DNA of 64,000 nt from an uncultured Clostridia bacterium (GCA_944385925.1 CALWZE010000060.1:1-64000), one strand, 5' to 3'; positions 1 through 8,358 are shown, counted from the first letter of the stretch. Numbers and translations: made by a program. The notes: generated by a model from the letters alone, not told the origin.

Positions 1-332
1 CCCGAGCTGACCAGCGCGAAGTCCTCAACCTCCTCAAATTCAAGGTCTTTGACCTTAATTGTGCACCCGATGCCGACATGCTCAGTCGACAATTCGTCCT
101 CGTCGATTACCTTGGCGTTCTGGAGAATACTCTCAATTTCCGCGATGCGGCTTTCCATCAGCGCCTGGGTATTCTTTGCCTCATCATATTCGCTATTTTC
201 AGAAAGATCGCCGTGAGATCTGGCTTCTTTAATGACTTCGGCAATCTCTTTGCGTTTGGTTGTTTTGAGATATTCAAGCTCCTGCTCATACTCACGAAGC
301 TTGTTTTTGCTCATCAAGGCTTCTTTGCTCAT
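1..332 (-). CDS. greA: Transcription elongation factor GreA (3' end outside window)
   Basis: GreA enters the RNA polymerase secondary channel and stimulates cleavage of backtracked transcripts. About 110 of the usual ~157 residues are present. The N-terminal coiled-coil hairpin carries the tip motif GDLSENSEYDEAK (residues 41-53) with Asp42 and Glu45 at the positions that act at the polymerase active site; the C-terminal FKBP-like domain starts but runs off the left edge. The ATG at 332 is chosen because the protein begins in the family-typical way; an internal ATG at 314 is possible and the Shine-Dalgarno sequence is weak in both cases. A full-consensus SigA promoter lies just upstream, so the gene is probably transcribed on its own or as the first gene of a unit. 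Confidence 0.95.
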   Translation of the reverse strand, partial: MSKEALMSKNKLREYEQELEYLKTTKRKEIAEVIKEARSHGDLSENSEYDEAKNTQALMESRIAEIESILQNAKVIDEDELSTEHVGIGCTIKVKDLEFEEVEDFALVSS

Positions 333-373
333 GATTAACGCTCACTTTCTGCCTGATAAATCTTCAAGCATAT

Positions 374-402
374 ATTATAGGTCTTCATTCAATCCGTGTC
401 AA
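374..402 (-). promoter_or_regulatory. SigA promoter of greA
   Basis: On the minus strand TTGACA (397-402), a 17-nt spacer and TATAAT (374-379): both hexamers are perfect consensus. The start site would be near 367, giving a leader of about 35 nt before greA. Confidence 0.9.
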
Positions 403-590
403 GTAATTCTTTTTCGCAGCCGCTTCGGCCCGACCCCTTTTGCACAAACAAAGTTTGATCAAAAGACCCGCCTTTAAACAATCTGCAAACCATGTATTCG
501 CTTTATCTAAAAGTATATATAAGATAAAGCTCGATATTTCGCCTTTTTCGCCTCCTTGCAGATAAACGGAAAAATATATGATCCAAAAAC
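403..590. other. Intergenic region with an AT-rich inverted repeat
   Basis: No gene is seen. A perfect 9-bp inverted repeat, GCTTTATCT (500-508) and AGATAAAGC (522-530), encloses an AT-rich 13-nt centre. It lacks a terminator U-tract and could be an operator or a stem-loop; its role is unknown. Confidence 0.4.
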
Positions 591-617
591 AGGACAGTCC
601 GCACGGCGGGCTGTCCT
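583..617 (-). terminator. Rho-independent terminator after the ftsEX operon
   Basis: A 10-bp stem (591-600 with 608-617, one G-U pair) is followed on the minus strand by GTTTTTGGAT. It lies just downstream of the S41 gene and closes the ftsE-ftsX-M23-S41 unit. Confidence 0.85.
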
Positions 618-639
618 GTCATTTGATTAACCTGCAGGA

Positions 640-1839
640 TCACTGCGCCGCAGCGCGAATAATCTCTGCCGCTTTCGCATACTGCGGATCATCCTGCTCT
701 GTCGGCGTCGCTAGGCGAATAAAAGATTCCGGAACATTCACGGTATAATCCGGTGCAACACCGGTCTCATTATAGCTTTCGCCGGAGGGGGTGCGAAGTT
801 CCGCAACCGTTACATTAACGCCGCTTCCATCGGTCAGTTTGATGAGCTGCTGAAGAGTGCCCATTCCATCCGTTGTTGTTCCGACCAGCGTGCAGTTATC
901 CGCTTCTCCCATGACCGCCGCAAACAGCTCGGAAAAGCCGGAGGTAAATTCGTTAACCAGAACGGCAACCGGCATATTGACCGATTCCTCGTCCGAAGTG
1001 TACAGCACCTTATTTTCGCCGTCCTTATAAACACCGCTGACAATCGTACCGGTCGGCAGCATTCTGTCCAGCATACCGGCGACAATAGAGATGTCATACC
1101 CGCCAAACAAATCGCGAAGATCAATGACAATCCCCTTCACGTTTTCCGCTTCCTGTGCTGCGACAATCGCGCTTTTGAATTGATTTAAGGTAAGATCGGT
1201 AATTCTATCGACTCGAATAAAATAAATGTCATCAATCTGGCTGTGAATAACCGTCGTCACTTCGACCGCAGTGGGTATGATATCAACCGAATGCTCTTCA
1301 CCGGCACGGTTGTACGTGAGAGTGATCTGTGTGCCCTCTGTACAATTCAGGATGCTGGAAGCTGCTTTTTCATATCCAATGGCCAGAACGTCTTCTTCGT
1401 TGACCTTCGTGATGATATCTCCAACCTGCATTTCCATTTTTGCCGCAGGAGATTCCGGCGCAACATTGTTGATGACCGCGTATCCATTCGTGTTTTTTTC
1501 AAGGCTGAGTCCGGTGCTTACTGTCGAGCCCTGCATTTCCGCGTTTCTGGCCGCAATCTCTTCCGAAGTCAGATAGCTGGAATAGGGGTCGTCCAAGCCG
1601 GCAACCATTCCGCGGGAAAGTGAATCCGAAATAACCGCATCGTCAATTGTGCCATAATAGTTCTGCCGGACGATGTTATCGATTTCCGAAATCTTTTCAT
1701 ACATCTGCGCACGCTCGGTGGCGCTGCTCACCTTGCTGTCAAACAAACGCATGGAAAAGATCATGGTGGCTGTAAACGTTATCGTCACCGCAACCAGTAT
1801 TAGAGAAGTCGCAATGCCGATGGAGATTTTTTTGTTCAT
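640..1839 (-). CDS. S41 family (CtpA/Prc-type) protein with degenerate catalytic residues
   Basis: C-terminal processing peptidases are membrane-anchored serine proteases with a PDZ domain and a Ser/Lys dyad. This 399-residue protein has an N-terminal membrane anchor (about 5-30), the CTPA helical region (about 45-100), a PDZ domain (about 105-190) and the S41 core (about 200-370). The active-site region is altered: where the family has SASASE, with the middle Ser as nucleophile, the sequence is TSGFSE, putting Gly301 at the nucleophile position (codon GGC at 937-939). The general-base Lys of FGKGT is Met326, while Gln330 is kept. Spacing around both sites is unchanged, so this is substitution and not misalignment. 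It probably binds peptides but does not cleave them. It is the last gene of the ftsEX operon; active CtpB genes sit beside ftsEX in Bacillus. Confidence 0.88.
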   Translation of the reverse strand: MNKKISIGIATSLILVAVTITFTATMIFSMRLFDSKVSSATERAQMYEKISEIDNIVRQNYYGTIDDAVISDSLSRGMVAGLDDPYSSYLTSEEIAARNAEMQGSTVSTGLSLEKNTNGYAVINNVAPESPAAKMEMQVGDIITKVNEEDVLAIGYEKAASSILNCTEGTQITLTYNRAGEEHSVDIIPTAVEVTTVIHSQIDDIYFIRVDRITDLTLNQFKSAIVAAQEAENVKGIVIDLRDLFGGYDISIVAGMLDRMLPTGTIVSGVYKDGENKVLYTSDEESVNMPVAVLVNEFTSGFSELFAAVMGEADNCTLVGTTTDGMGTLQQLIKLTDGSGVNVTVAELRTPSGESYNETGVAPDYTVNVPESFIRLATPTEQDDPQYAKAAEIIRAAAQ

Positions 1840-1971
1840 ATTTCTTCTCCCTTATCTGGAAAGCGTGCCGGCAAATGCAGGCCGCCGTTTCGTTTCGGGA
1901 TTATCGGAAGGCGCGAAAATGCCCAGCGGTACCGAAGCCGCAAGGCATTTTTCACTAAAGCCGCTTACCTA

Positions 1972-3144
1972 TCAGAGATAAAGCAGCGGGTTAACTTTCG
2001 TACCGTTAAGACGGATCTCAAAGTGCAGGTGCGGGCCGGTGGAATTCCCGGTACTGCCGACTCTGCCGACCATCTCGCCCTTGCTGACATATTGGCCATA
2101 GCTGACCGCAATGCTGCTCAGGTGTCCATAAACCGTCCAGTTGTTGCCGCCATGGTCGATCATGACATGATAGCCGTACCCGGTCGTATAATACAGTGCA
2201 CGGACAACCGTGCCGGAGTCGGAAGCGACAACCGGCGTTCCGTATATGCCGCTTCCGGCAATGTCAATACCGCCATGGAAATTGGGCTGGCCATAAAGCG
2301 TGCGCCACCCGAATCCGGACGAGATATATGTAAAGCCGGGGACGGGCCATCCATATTCTCCGGTGCCGTAAATCGTGTCGCTGCCGGTACCCATGATCGC
2401 GTCCAGCTCAGCATCCGCCTGCTTGAAGGCTGCATTAATTTTATCGTATTCTTCTTGAGTGACCTCTTCCAGTGCTTCCGCCGTAGAAAGCTCACTGTTT
2501 GCCTCCTGCAGCAGCGCTGCAAGTTCGGATTGCTTTACGGCAAGCGCTTCCTTGTCCTCTTCCAGAGAGGCCAGCTCTTCCTCGATCACCTTCTGCGCCG
2601 CTTCGATCTCCTCCTGCTCTTTCTTAAGCTGCTCAATCAGCTGCGTATCGTGCTCGGAGACCTGCCGCATCACCTCGGCACGCACCAGGAACTCTGAAAA
2701 ACTGGAAGCACCAAGCAGGGTGGACAATGCACTGGTATCATTGGTCATATATATCGCGCGCAAGCGCTGTTTGAAAAGCTCGTAATTTTCCTGCTGGGCT
2801 GCTTTTTTCTCGTCCAGTTCCTGCTGCCGCAGTTTCAATTCCTCTTCTTTTAAGGTTATGCTCTCCTGGATTGCATCAATCTGCTGCGTCACAATCCATT
2901 TGCGGTCGGCATAAGAGTTCGCCTTTTCCTCGGCGCGCTCTACATCATCCTTAATTGCAGAAAGCCGCTCCTCGATTTCTCTGAGCTGCTGCTGGAGCTC
3001 ATCGCGTTTTTGCTGCGCAGCCAGCTTTTCTTCCTCAGTCGCTTCGGCAAAAGCCGCCGTCGGCAACATGGTAAACAAAAGTGTCAGCAGCATAAGCAGC
3101 GACAGCAGCTTTTTGGAATGTTTTCTGTTCCTGGTTTTTATCAT
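1972..3144 (-). CDS. Secreted coiled-coil M23 (LytM) peptidoglycan hydrolase, FtsEX partner
   Basis: This 390-residue protein has a signal peptide (1-33, cleaved after AFA), a long coiled coil (about 36-250, rich in Glu, Lys and Gln) and a C-terminal M23 endopeptidase domain (about 268-388). All zinc and catalytic residues are visible: His290 and Asp294 (HGGID), His341 (YGHLS), and His372 and His374 (HLH). The layout is that of EnvC or PcsB, which are recruited by the FtsX loop, but unlike EnvC the M23 site is intact, so the protein probably cuts peptidoglycan itself. The ATG at 3144 is preferred because AGAAAGG lies 7 nt upstream and the signal peptide follows directly; a start 39 nt further upstream would add a non-signal tail. 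It lies 17 nt-scale downstream of ftsX in the same operon. Confidence 0.92.
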   Translation of the reverse strand: MIKTRNRKHSKKLLSLLMLLTLLFTMLPTAAFAEATEEEKLAAQQKRDELQQQLREIEERLSAIKDDVERAEEKANSYADRKWIVTQQIDAIQESITLKEEELKLRQQELDEKKAAQQENYELFKQRLRAIYMTNDTSALSTLLGASSFSEFLVRAEVMRQVSEHDTQLIEQLKKEQEEIEAAQKVIEEELASLEEDKEALAVKQSELAALLQEANSELSTAEALEEVTQEEYDKINAAFKQADAELDAIMGTGSDTIYGTGEYGWPVPGFTYISSGFGWRTLYGQPNFHGGIDIAGSGIYGTPVVASDSGTVVRALYYTTGYGYHVMIDHGGNNWTVYGHLSSIAVSYGQYVSKGEMVGRVGSTGNSTGPHLHFEIRLNGTKVNPLLYL

Positions 3145-3200
3145 CTCTTTGCCTTTCTGTGAGTGCCGAAACATGGGTTCCAATCTTTTTTACAGTTCGA

Positions 3201-4100
3201 TCATACCTGAAGGTGTTTGCGCATAGCCATGGAGCTGCCGAATGTGCCAATCAGCATCCCGCTTACCACAAATGCGCCGGCCACCCAATACCATACATCC
3301 CAAAAAGAAATAATCTCCAACGAACTGATTGCCGGGATCACCGAGCTGGACAGCATGCCGCCCAGGCTTTGGGAAACCGCTGCGAGAACGCCAAAAGCCA
3401 GAATCGCCGAGATAATCCCTATCGTCAAGCCCTCCACAATAAAAGGCAGACGAATAAAGCCGTTGGTTGCGCCGACGTATTTCATGATATTGATTTCGCG
3501 GCGGCGCGCAAAGACGGTCAATTTAATGGTGTTGTTGATGACAACCAGAGAGGCGATCAGCAGGATGCCGATAATGATCCCGCCCAGAATGGTCAGAGTC
3601 CGCTCAATGCCGGTCAGTGTTTCGGCAAGACTTGTCGGCGCAACAACAGACTCAACCTTTTCCATCTTCTGGATTGCGTTCTGGATCTCCACCATTTTGC
3701 TTTGATCGGTCAGCGTAATCCGGTAGGACGCGGGAATGGGATTGTCGTCATCCAGGCCATCCAGGAGGTAGCCTTCTCCGTCCAGCATCCCCTTGGCCTC
3801 CTCAAGGCCCTCTTCCTTGGAGATAAAGGTTATTTCATTAACCCCGTCCAGCGCCTTGATTTGTTCTCCGAGCACGGTGATCTGCGCCTGTGTCGCATCA
3901 TCCTCAATATAAATCGCGACCTCAGTCTGATTTTCCATCGCAATGAAGATGTCCCGCACGTTAACCGACAAAAGGCCGACTCCGCCGAGAATAATCAGGC
4001 AGGCAGTCAAAATGCCGATGGATGCCAGAGACATAACCCGGTTGAGCCAGGTACCGTTGATGCCCTGGCGAACAAGATAGCCAAAACTTCCGCTGTTCAT
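3201..4100 (-). CDS. ftsX: Cell division ABC transporter-like permease FtsX
   Basis: FtsX is the membrane half of FtsEX, which does not transport a solute but passes ATPase movement to a peptidoglycan hydrolase outside the cell. The 299 residues show a short cytoplasmic N-terminus, a first membrane helix (about 24-46), an extracellular loop domain (about 47-165) that docks the hydrolase, and three more helices in the FtsX/MacB core (about 165-295). Its ATG overlaps the ftsE stop by 4 bp, so the two are translationally coupled. The coiled-coil M23 protein follows directly and is the likely partner. Confidence 0.95.
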   Translation of the reverse strand: MNSGSFGYLVRQGINGTWLNRVMSLASIGILTACLIILGGVGLLSVNVRDIFIAMENQTEVAIYIEDDATQAQITVLGEQIKALDGVNEITFISKEEGLEEAKGMLDGEGYLLDGLDDDNPIPASYRITLTDQSKMVEIQNAIQKMEKVESVVAPTSLAETLTGIERTLTILGGIIIGILLIASLVVINNTIKLTVFARRREINIMKYVGATNGFIRLPFIVEGLTIGIISAILAFGVLAAVSQSLGGMLSSSVIPAISSLEIISFWDVWYWVAGAFVVSGMLIGTFGSSMAMRKHLQV

Positions 4101-4774
4101 CTGAACACCGCCTTTCTGGTATCTGCCACAATCCTGCCGTGTTCCAGCTTAATTGTACGGCGGTGGAAATCCGCAACCATGTCCTGTTCGTGGGTAACAA
4201 CAACAACCGTCGTGCCCAGTTTGTTGATTTCGGTAAGAAGCTCCATGATTTCGTAGCTCAGCTCAGGGTCAATGTTTCCGGTCGGCTCGTCCGCAATGAT
4301 AATCGGCGGGTTGTGCACCAGCGCACGCGCCAGCGCAACACGCTGCTGCTCGCCGCCCGACAACTCGGTTGGATACACCTTCGCTTTGTCAGTCAGGCCG
4401 ACGAGGTGCAGAATGTAGGGCACCCGTTTGCGGATCTCCTTTTTGGGGATATTGGTGACATGCATGGCGAACGCGACGTTCTCATACGCCGTCATGGTCG
4501 GGATCAGGCGGAAATCCTGAAACACCACGCCCAGATTCCGGCGCAGATAGGGGATGTCCCGATTTCGGATCTCATTCAGGTGGTAATCGGCAACCACGAT
4601 TTCCCCGCTTGTCGCTGCTTCTTCGCGCAGCACAAGCTTGAGCAGGGTGCTTTTTCCCGCCCCGGAATGACCGAGAATAAAAACAAATTCCCCTTTGCCG
4701 ATAAACAAATCGACGTCGTCGAGCGCAACCGTGCCGTTGGGATATACTTTTGTAACGCCCTTGAATTCAATCAT
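4097..4774 (-). CDS. ftsE: Cell division ATP-binding protein FtsE
   Basis: ABC ATPase of the FtsEX complex, 225 residues, full length for the family. The Walker A motif GHSGAGKST is at 35-43, the signature LSGGEQ at 138-143, and Walker B IIIADEP at 158-164 is followed by the D-loop and the His of VVVTHE. It is the first gene of a four-gene operon (ftsE, ftsX, M23 hydrolase, S41 protein) that couples septal peptidoglycan cutting to division. A promoter with a consensus -35 box lies 60-90 nt upstream. Confidence 0.96.
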   Translation of the reverse strand: MIEFKGVTKVYPNGTVALDDVDLFIGKGEFVFILGHSGAGKSTLLKLVLREEAATSGEIVVADYHLNEIRNRDIPYLRRNLGVVFQDFRLIPTMTAYENVAFAMHVTNIPKKEIRKRVPYILHLVGLTDKAKVYPTELSGGEQQRVALARALVHNPPIIIADEPTGNIDPELSYEIMELLTEINKLGTTVVVVTHEQDMVADFHRRTIKLEHGRIVADTRKAVFR

Positions 4775-4836
4775 AGACTAACATTGCTCCTATACTGAGT
4801 AGAGGCCTGAATGACATTCGGCGATAAAACGCCTAA

Positions 4837-4865
4837 AGTCTACTATCAATAGACCATTTTGTCAA
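4837..4865 (-). promoter_or_regulatory. SigA promoter of the ftsEX operon
   Basis: Minus strand TTGACA (4860-4865), 17-nt spacer, TAGACT (4837-4842). The predicted leader before ftsE is about 55 nt. Confidence 0.82.
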
Positions 4866-4943
4866 CCCGGCGAATGAAAGTCGGGCGCACCGCGCTTCCC
4901 ATAAAGATAAGTGGCGCGCAGACGCCCGATTGTTGCTGGAAAA

Positions 4944-6026
4944 TTAATACTTTGTGGGATTGGAATCAAGATATTTGCGAACCATCAGCGCAACTTTAAA
5001 CACGATGGCATGATCAAACTCACGCAGATCCAGGCCTGTGAGCTTTTTGATTTTTTCAAGCCGGTAAACCAGCGTGTTGCGGTGAACAAACAGTCCGCGG
5101 GAGGTCTCGGAAACATTCAGGTTGTTTTCAAAGAACCGCTGAATGGTAAACAGCGTCTCCTGATCAAGCGAGTCGATCGATCCCTTTTTGAATACCTCTT
5201 TGAGGAACATCTCGCAAAGGGTTGTCGGCAGCTGATAAATCAACCGGGCAATGCCAAGGTTGTCGTAAGTGATGATCGAGTGTTCGGTATCGAAAACCTT
5301 GCCAACCTCCAGCGCAACCTGCGCTTCCTTAAAGGAGGTTGCCAGCTCTTTTATCCCGGTCACCGTTGTGCCGATGCCGACAACTGCCTTGATATAATGC
5401 TCGCTTTCCAGAATATCCACAATCGAACCCGCCAGCTTTTCCACGTCGCGCAGGTCGATGCCCTGACGAATTTCCTTAACGATAACCGTATCGGTCTCGC
5501 TGATATTAAAGACAAAGTCCTTTTGCTTGTCAGGGAAAAGCTCGGAAATGATGTCCAGCGCGGAAATCTCGTTTCCGGAAACGATGCGGACCAGCAGCAC
5601 GACCCTGATCACATCCGAAGAGAAGTGCAGCTCGCGCGCCTTTGCATAAACGTCGCCGGGCAGGATATTGTCCAGAACAACATTCTTGATAAAGTTGACC
5701 CGGTCATACTTCTCATCAAAATACTGCTTGACATTTTGTAAAGCGACCGCAGCCATCGCCGCATAGCGCATTGCCGCCTCATCAGTGCCGCCGACAAAAA
5801 CAGCGTACTCCGCCCGCTTGCCCTGTCCGCAATAGTGATAGGTGTAACCATCCAGCTTGACCACCTCTCCGGTGGGCGTATCATTCATTACGCCGGCGCG
5901 GACGCTTCCGATCATGGTCAGATCGCTGCATGCGATGACCGCCGCATTTTCGTCCACCACGCCGACCACACGGTCCACCGCATCCTTCATCTGGTAGACA
6001 ATCCCCTGAAACAGCCTGTTTGACAT
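4944..6026 (-). CDS. PucR/CdaR-type transcriptional regulator
   Basis: This 360-residue protein ends with the PucR-family helix-turn-helix (about 298-357): a run of the kind FFENNLNVSETSRGLFVHRN followed by TLVYRLEKI, the signature of sugar-diacid and purine-catabolism regulators. A GGDEF-like CdaR middle domain (about 150-270) precedes it. The N-terminus (about 10-110) resembles a small sensor domain of unknown ligand. No metabolic gene neighbours it, so the target is not evident; a palindrome over its own start site suggests autoregulation. It is monocistronic, lying between its own promoter and the ftsEX promoter. Confidence 0.85.
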   Translation of the reverse strand: MSNRLFQGIVYQMKDAVDRVVGVVDENAAVIACSDLTMIGSVRAGVMNDTPTGEVVKLDGYTYHYCGQGKRAEYAVFVGGTDEAAMRYAAMAAVALQNVKQYFDEKYDRVNFIKNVVLDNILPGDVYAKARELHFSSDVIRVVLLVRIVSGNEISALDIISELFPDKQKDFVFNISETDTVIVKEIRQGIDLRDVEKLAGSIVDILESEHYIKAVVGIGTTVTGIKELATSFKEAQVALEVGKVFDTEHSIITYDNLGIARLIYQLPTTLCEMFLKEVFKKGSIDSLDQETLFTIQRFFENNLNVSETSRGLFVHRNTLVYRLEKIKKLTGLDLREFDHAIVFKVALMVRKYLDSNPTKY

Positions 6027-6123
6027 CTTTGCTTTCCCCTTTTTTCAAAGATTTTTAAGATTGGATTCCCCGCAGGATCGTTTAGTCATTTTTACCAATT
6101 GACATTTGGATAGTTTTAAGTCC

Positions 6124-6135
6124 AGATATATATCT
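6124..6135. promoter_or_regulatory. Palindrome at the regulator gene start site (possible operator)
   Basis: AGATATATATCT is a perfect 12-bp palindrome immediately downstream of the predicted -10 box and spanning the expected +1. Its position fits a repressor site; which protein binds is unknown. Confidence 0.4.
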
Positions 6136-6164
6136 ATATTACACAAAGAGGAAGGGAAATGCAA
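6136..6164 (-). promoter_or_regulatory. Promoter of the PucR-type regulator
   Basis: Minus strand TTGCAT (6159-6164), 17-nt spacer ending TGTG, and TAATAT (6136-6141). The leader would be about 100 nt, with an AGGGG ribosome site before the ATG at 6026. Confidence 0.65.
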
Positions 6165-6354
6165 CATATTTATACAAAAAAATTTACCATGCTATGTGAA
6201 ATTTGCACCATTGCAATTTTTCCCACTCGGCGCACAGCAATTTCGACATTTTTTACTTTGTGAAAAATGCCAGTCTAATGGCCGGATTTCGGCCGCCTGC
6301 GGTCCTGACCGGTACCGATCTTAACCTGTTCAGCGATTGCAGGATTTTAATCCC

Positions 6355-6388
6355 AAATCAAAAAGCTCTCGCTGTGCGCGAGAGCTTT
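6355..6388 (-). terminator. Terminator after rsmA
   Basis: An 11-bp stem (6362-6372 with 6378-6388) with a 5-nt loop; on the minus strand it ends in CTTTTTGATTT. It is just downstream of rsmA. Confidence 0.88.
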
Positions 6389-6403
6389 CCCAGCAATTCC
6401 CGT

Positions 6404-7240
6404 TTAAATAAGCGCGCTGAGCGCCGCAAAATCCGCCAGTGTCATCTTTTCCGGACGCACCGAGGGGTCCAACCCTATCTCAGCCAAGGCGGCGGCGACG
6501 ACCGCTTTGTCAAGGCCAAGCCCGGCCGCGACAGCGTTTGCCGCGGTTTTGCGGCGCTGAGAAAAGGCCGCGCGGATAACCGCGAACATTCTCTTTTCAT
6601 CCGCCGGCTTTGCGTTGCTTTGCCGCAGATCCAGCCGAATCACGCTGCTGGTCACCTTAGGGGGCGGATAAAAGCTGCCCGGCGACACATCGAAAAGGAT
6701 GCGCGGTTCGCTGTAATAACGGATCGCAAGAGTGACCGCGCCGCTTTCCCGGCTGCCTTCCTGGGCACAGAAACGCTGGGCCGCCTCTTTTTGCACCATT
6801 GCAACAATATATTCCACCGGAACCCGCTGCTCCAGCAGTTGCATCAGGATCGGGCTGGTGATGTAATAAGGCAGATTTCCGGCCGCCGTGACTTTCATGC
6901 CGGAAAATTCCTCTGCCAGTATCGCATGCAGGTCCGTCTTGAGCACATCCTGATTGATGATTTTTACGTTATCAAATTCCCTGAGATTCTCCTGCAGAAC
7001 AGGGATCAGCTCTGTGTCAATTTCAACCGCGACCACTTTTTTCGCCCGTTTAGCCAATTCCCGGGTGAGCGCCCCCATTCCGGGGCCGATCTCCAGCACG
7101 CCCCGCTCTGCATCCGGCACACATTCACTGGCTATCTTCTCGCAGATGCCCGAATTCACCAGAAAATTCTGCCCAAAAAGCTTTTTGGGCGCCAGACCTT
7201 TCCCTGATGCGGAAACATCTCTTTGTCCGCGCTCAGCCAT
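6404..7240 (-). CDS. rsmA: 16S rRNA (adenine(1518)-N(6)/adenine(1519)-N(6))-dimethyltransferase RsmA
   Basis: RsmA (KsgA) dimethylates two adjacent adenines in the 3' terminal helix of 16S rRNA during 30S assembly, using SAM. The 278-residue protein shows the N-terminal KKLFGQNFL motif (19-27), the SAM-binding EIGPGMGALT (50-59), the acidic VEID (72-75) and the catalytic motif NLPYYITSP (122-130), followed by the helical C-terminal domain. The ATG at 7240 is preferred (AAGGA 5 nt upstream) over a start 21 nt further out. It overlaps the cdd stop by 8 bp, so the two genes are coupled. Confidence 0.95.
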   Translation of the reverse strand: MAERGQRDVSASGKGLAPKKLFGQNFLVNSGICEKIASECVPDAERGVLEIGPGMGALTRELAKRAKKVVAVEIDTELIPVLQENLREFDNVKIINQDVLKTDLHAILAEEFSGMKVTAAGNLPYYITSPILMQLLEQRVPVEYIVAMVQKEAAQRFCAQEGSRESGAVTLAIRYYSEPRILFDVSPGSFYPPPKVTSSVIRLDLRQSNAKPADEKRMFAVIRAAFSQRRKTAANAVAAGLGLDKAVVAAALAEIGLDPSVRPEKMTLADFAALSALI

Positions 7241-7655
7241 GATAATCCTTATTGGGATCAAAGTTCATGAACGGCAGCGGAGCAATCTCGCGCAAAGTGT
7301 GCGTGTAAACCGGGCCGTCCGGACTGGTCATCAGAACCGGGACATCCAGACTTGCGCAGAATTCAGTCATAACCTGGCGGCAAAGCATACAGGGCGCCGT
7401 GTCGAAATCATCTCCGGTTGCAACCGCTATGGCGGTAAATTTCCGGCATCCCGCCGCCACCATGGTCAAAAGCGCTGTGCGCTCAGCACAGACTGTTGCG
7501 CCATAGGACACGTTCTCAATATTGCAGCCCCGGTAGATTTTTCCGTCCTCTCCGAGCACCGCGGCGCCCACCATATAGTGCGAATAAGGGCAATAGGCGT
7601 TTTGTCTTGCTTCCAGCGCCGCTTGCAGCAGCGCGTCTCTGCTTTCCTGAACCAT
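7233..7655 (-). CDS. cdd: Cytidine deaminase
   Basis: Deaminates cytidine and deoxycytidine to uridine and deoxyuridine in pyrimidine salvage. The 140-residue length is normal. Zinc ligands are Cys56 of VCAERTA (with the catalytic Glu58) and Cys89 and Cys92 of PCMLC. The ATG at 7655 follows a strong AAAGGAGAAGG site; upstream in-frame sequence lacks deaminase features and covers the promoter. It is first in a cdd-rsmA unit and diverges from another deaminase gene, for dCMP, on the plus strand. Confidence 0.95.
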   Translation of the reverse strand: MVQESRDALLQAALEARQNAYCPYSHYMVGAAVLGEDGKIYRGCNIENVSYGATVCAERTALLTMVAAGCRKFTAIAVATGDDFDTAPCMLCRQVMTEFCASLDVPVLMTSPDGPVYTHTLREIAPLPFMNFDPNKDYHG

Positions 7656-7691
7656 GAGCCTTCTCCTTTCCTTTTCCGTCTTGGTGGGCCT

Positions 7692-7721
7692 ATTGTAGCA
7701 CATCCGTCGCAGAATGCACAA
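7692..7721 (-). promoter_or_regulatory. Promoter of cdd-rsmA
   Basis: Minus strand TTGTGC (7716-7721), 18-nt spacer ending TGTGC, and TACAAT (7692-7697). A second possible -35, TTGACA, overlaps the dCMP deaminase promoter on the other strand. Confidence 0.6.
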
Positions 7722-7752
7722 CGCCCGTCCATATCCCCCACGATCCGATTTC

Positions 7753-7781
7753 TTGTCAAGCCGCTTAAAAAGTAATATTAT
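7753..7781 (+). promoter_or_regulatory. Promoter of the dCMP deaminase gene
   Basis: TTGTCA (7753-7758), 17-nt spacer, TATTAT (7776-7781), about 50 nt before the ATG at 7836. Confidence 0.75.
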
Positions 7782-7835
7782 AGATATAACATGAATAGAA
7801 TACTGCACAATCCAATCGACAAGGAGATACTGGGT

Positions 7836-8327
7836 ATGCCACGCAGAGACAAGATCAACTATTATCTGGATATTGCCGAAACCGTCAGCAAACGCGGGAC
7901 CTGCCTGCGGCGCAACTTCGGCGCAATCATTGTCAAAAACGACGAAATTGTATCTACCGGTTACACAGGCGCACCCCGCGGCCGCAAAAACTGCTCGGAT
8001 CTTGGTTTTTGCAGGCGGATGCAGCTGAACATTCCGCGCGGAGAACGGTACGAAATCTGCCGCTCGGTTCATGCAGAAGCCAACGCCATCATCAGCGCAG
8101 CCCGAAAAGACAGCCTTGGCGCAACGCTCTATCTCGTAGGATATGAGGTGGATACCGGCGAATATGTGAAGAACGCAAGCTCCTGCGCCATGTGCAAGCG
8201 TCTGGTAATCAACGCCGGCATCAAAAACGTCATCATCCGCAACACCCGCGACGAATACACCGTTGTGGATGTTGATGCGGAATGGGTAGCGGTCGACGAC
8301 TCGCTGTCCGATCAGTCCGGGTATTGA
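7836..8327 (+). CDS. dCMP deaminase (ComE operon protein 2 family)
   Basis: A zinc-dependent cytidine/deoxycytidylate deaminase that supplies dUMP for thymidylate synthesis. The 163 residues carry HAE (79-81: zinc His and catalytic Glu) and the SCAMC motif with zinc ligands Cys117 and Cys120. The extra Cys/His-bearing loop (about 49-77, including RGRKNCSDLGFCRR) is typical of dCMP deaminases. The ATG at 7836 follows AAGGAG at a 9-nt distance; an earlier in-frame ATG at 7791 has no ribosome site. It diverges from cdd. Confidence 0.92.
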   Translation: MPRRDKINYYLDIAETVSKRGTCLRRNFGAIIVKNDEIVSTGYTGAPRGRKNCSDLGFCRRMQLNIPRGERYEICRSVHAEANAIISAARKDSLGATLYLVGYEVDTGEYVKNASSCAMCKRLVINAGIKNVIIRNTRDEYTVVDVDAEWVAVDDSLSDQSGY

Positions 8328-8352
8328 ATCTTGCCGAAAAACGTGCTATAAT
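8324..8352 (+). promoter_or_regulatory. Promoter of the ECF S-component gene
   Basis: TTGAAT (8324-8329), 17-nt spacer, perfect TATAAT (8347-8352). The -35 box overlaps the stop codon of the dCMP deaminase gene. The leader is about 115 nt. Confidence 0.75.
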
Positions 8353-8358
8353 GCGGCG

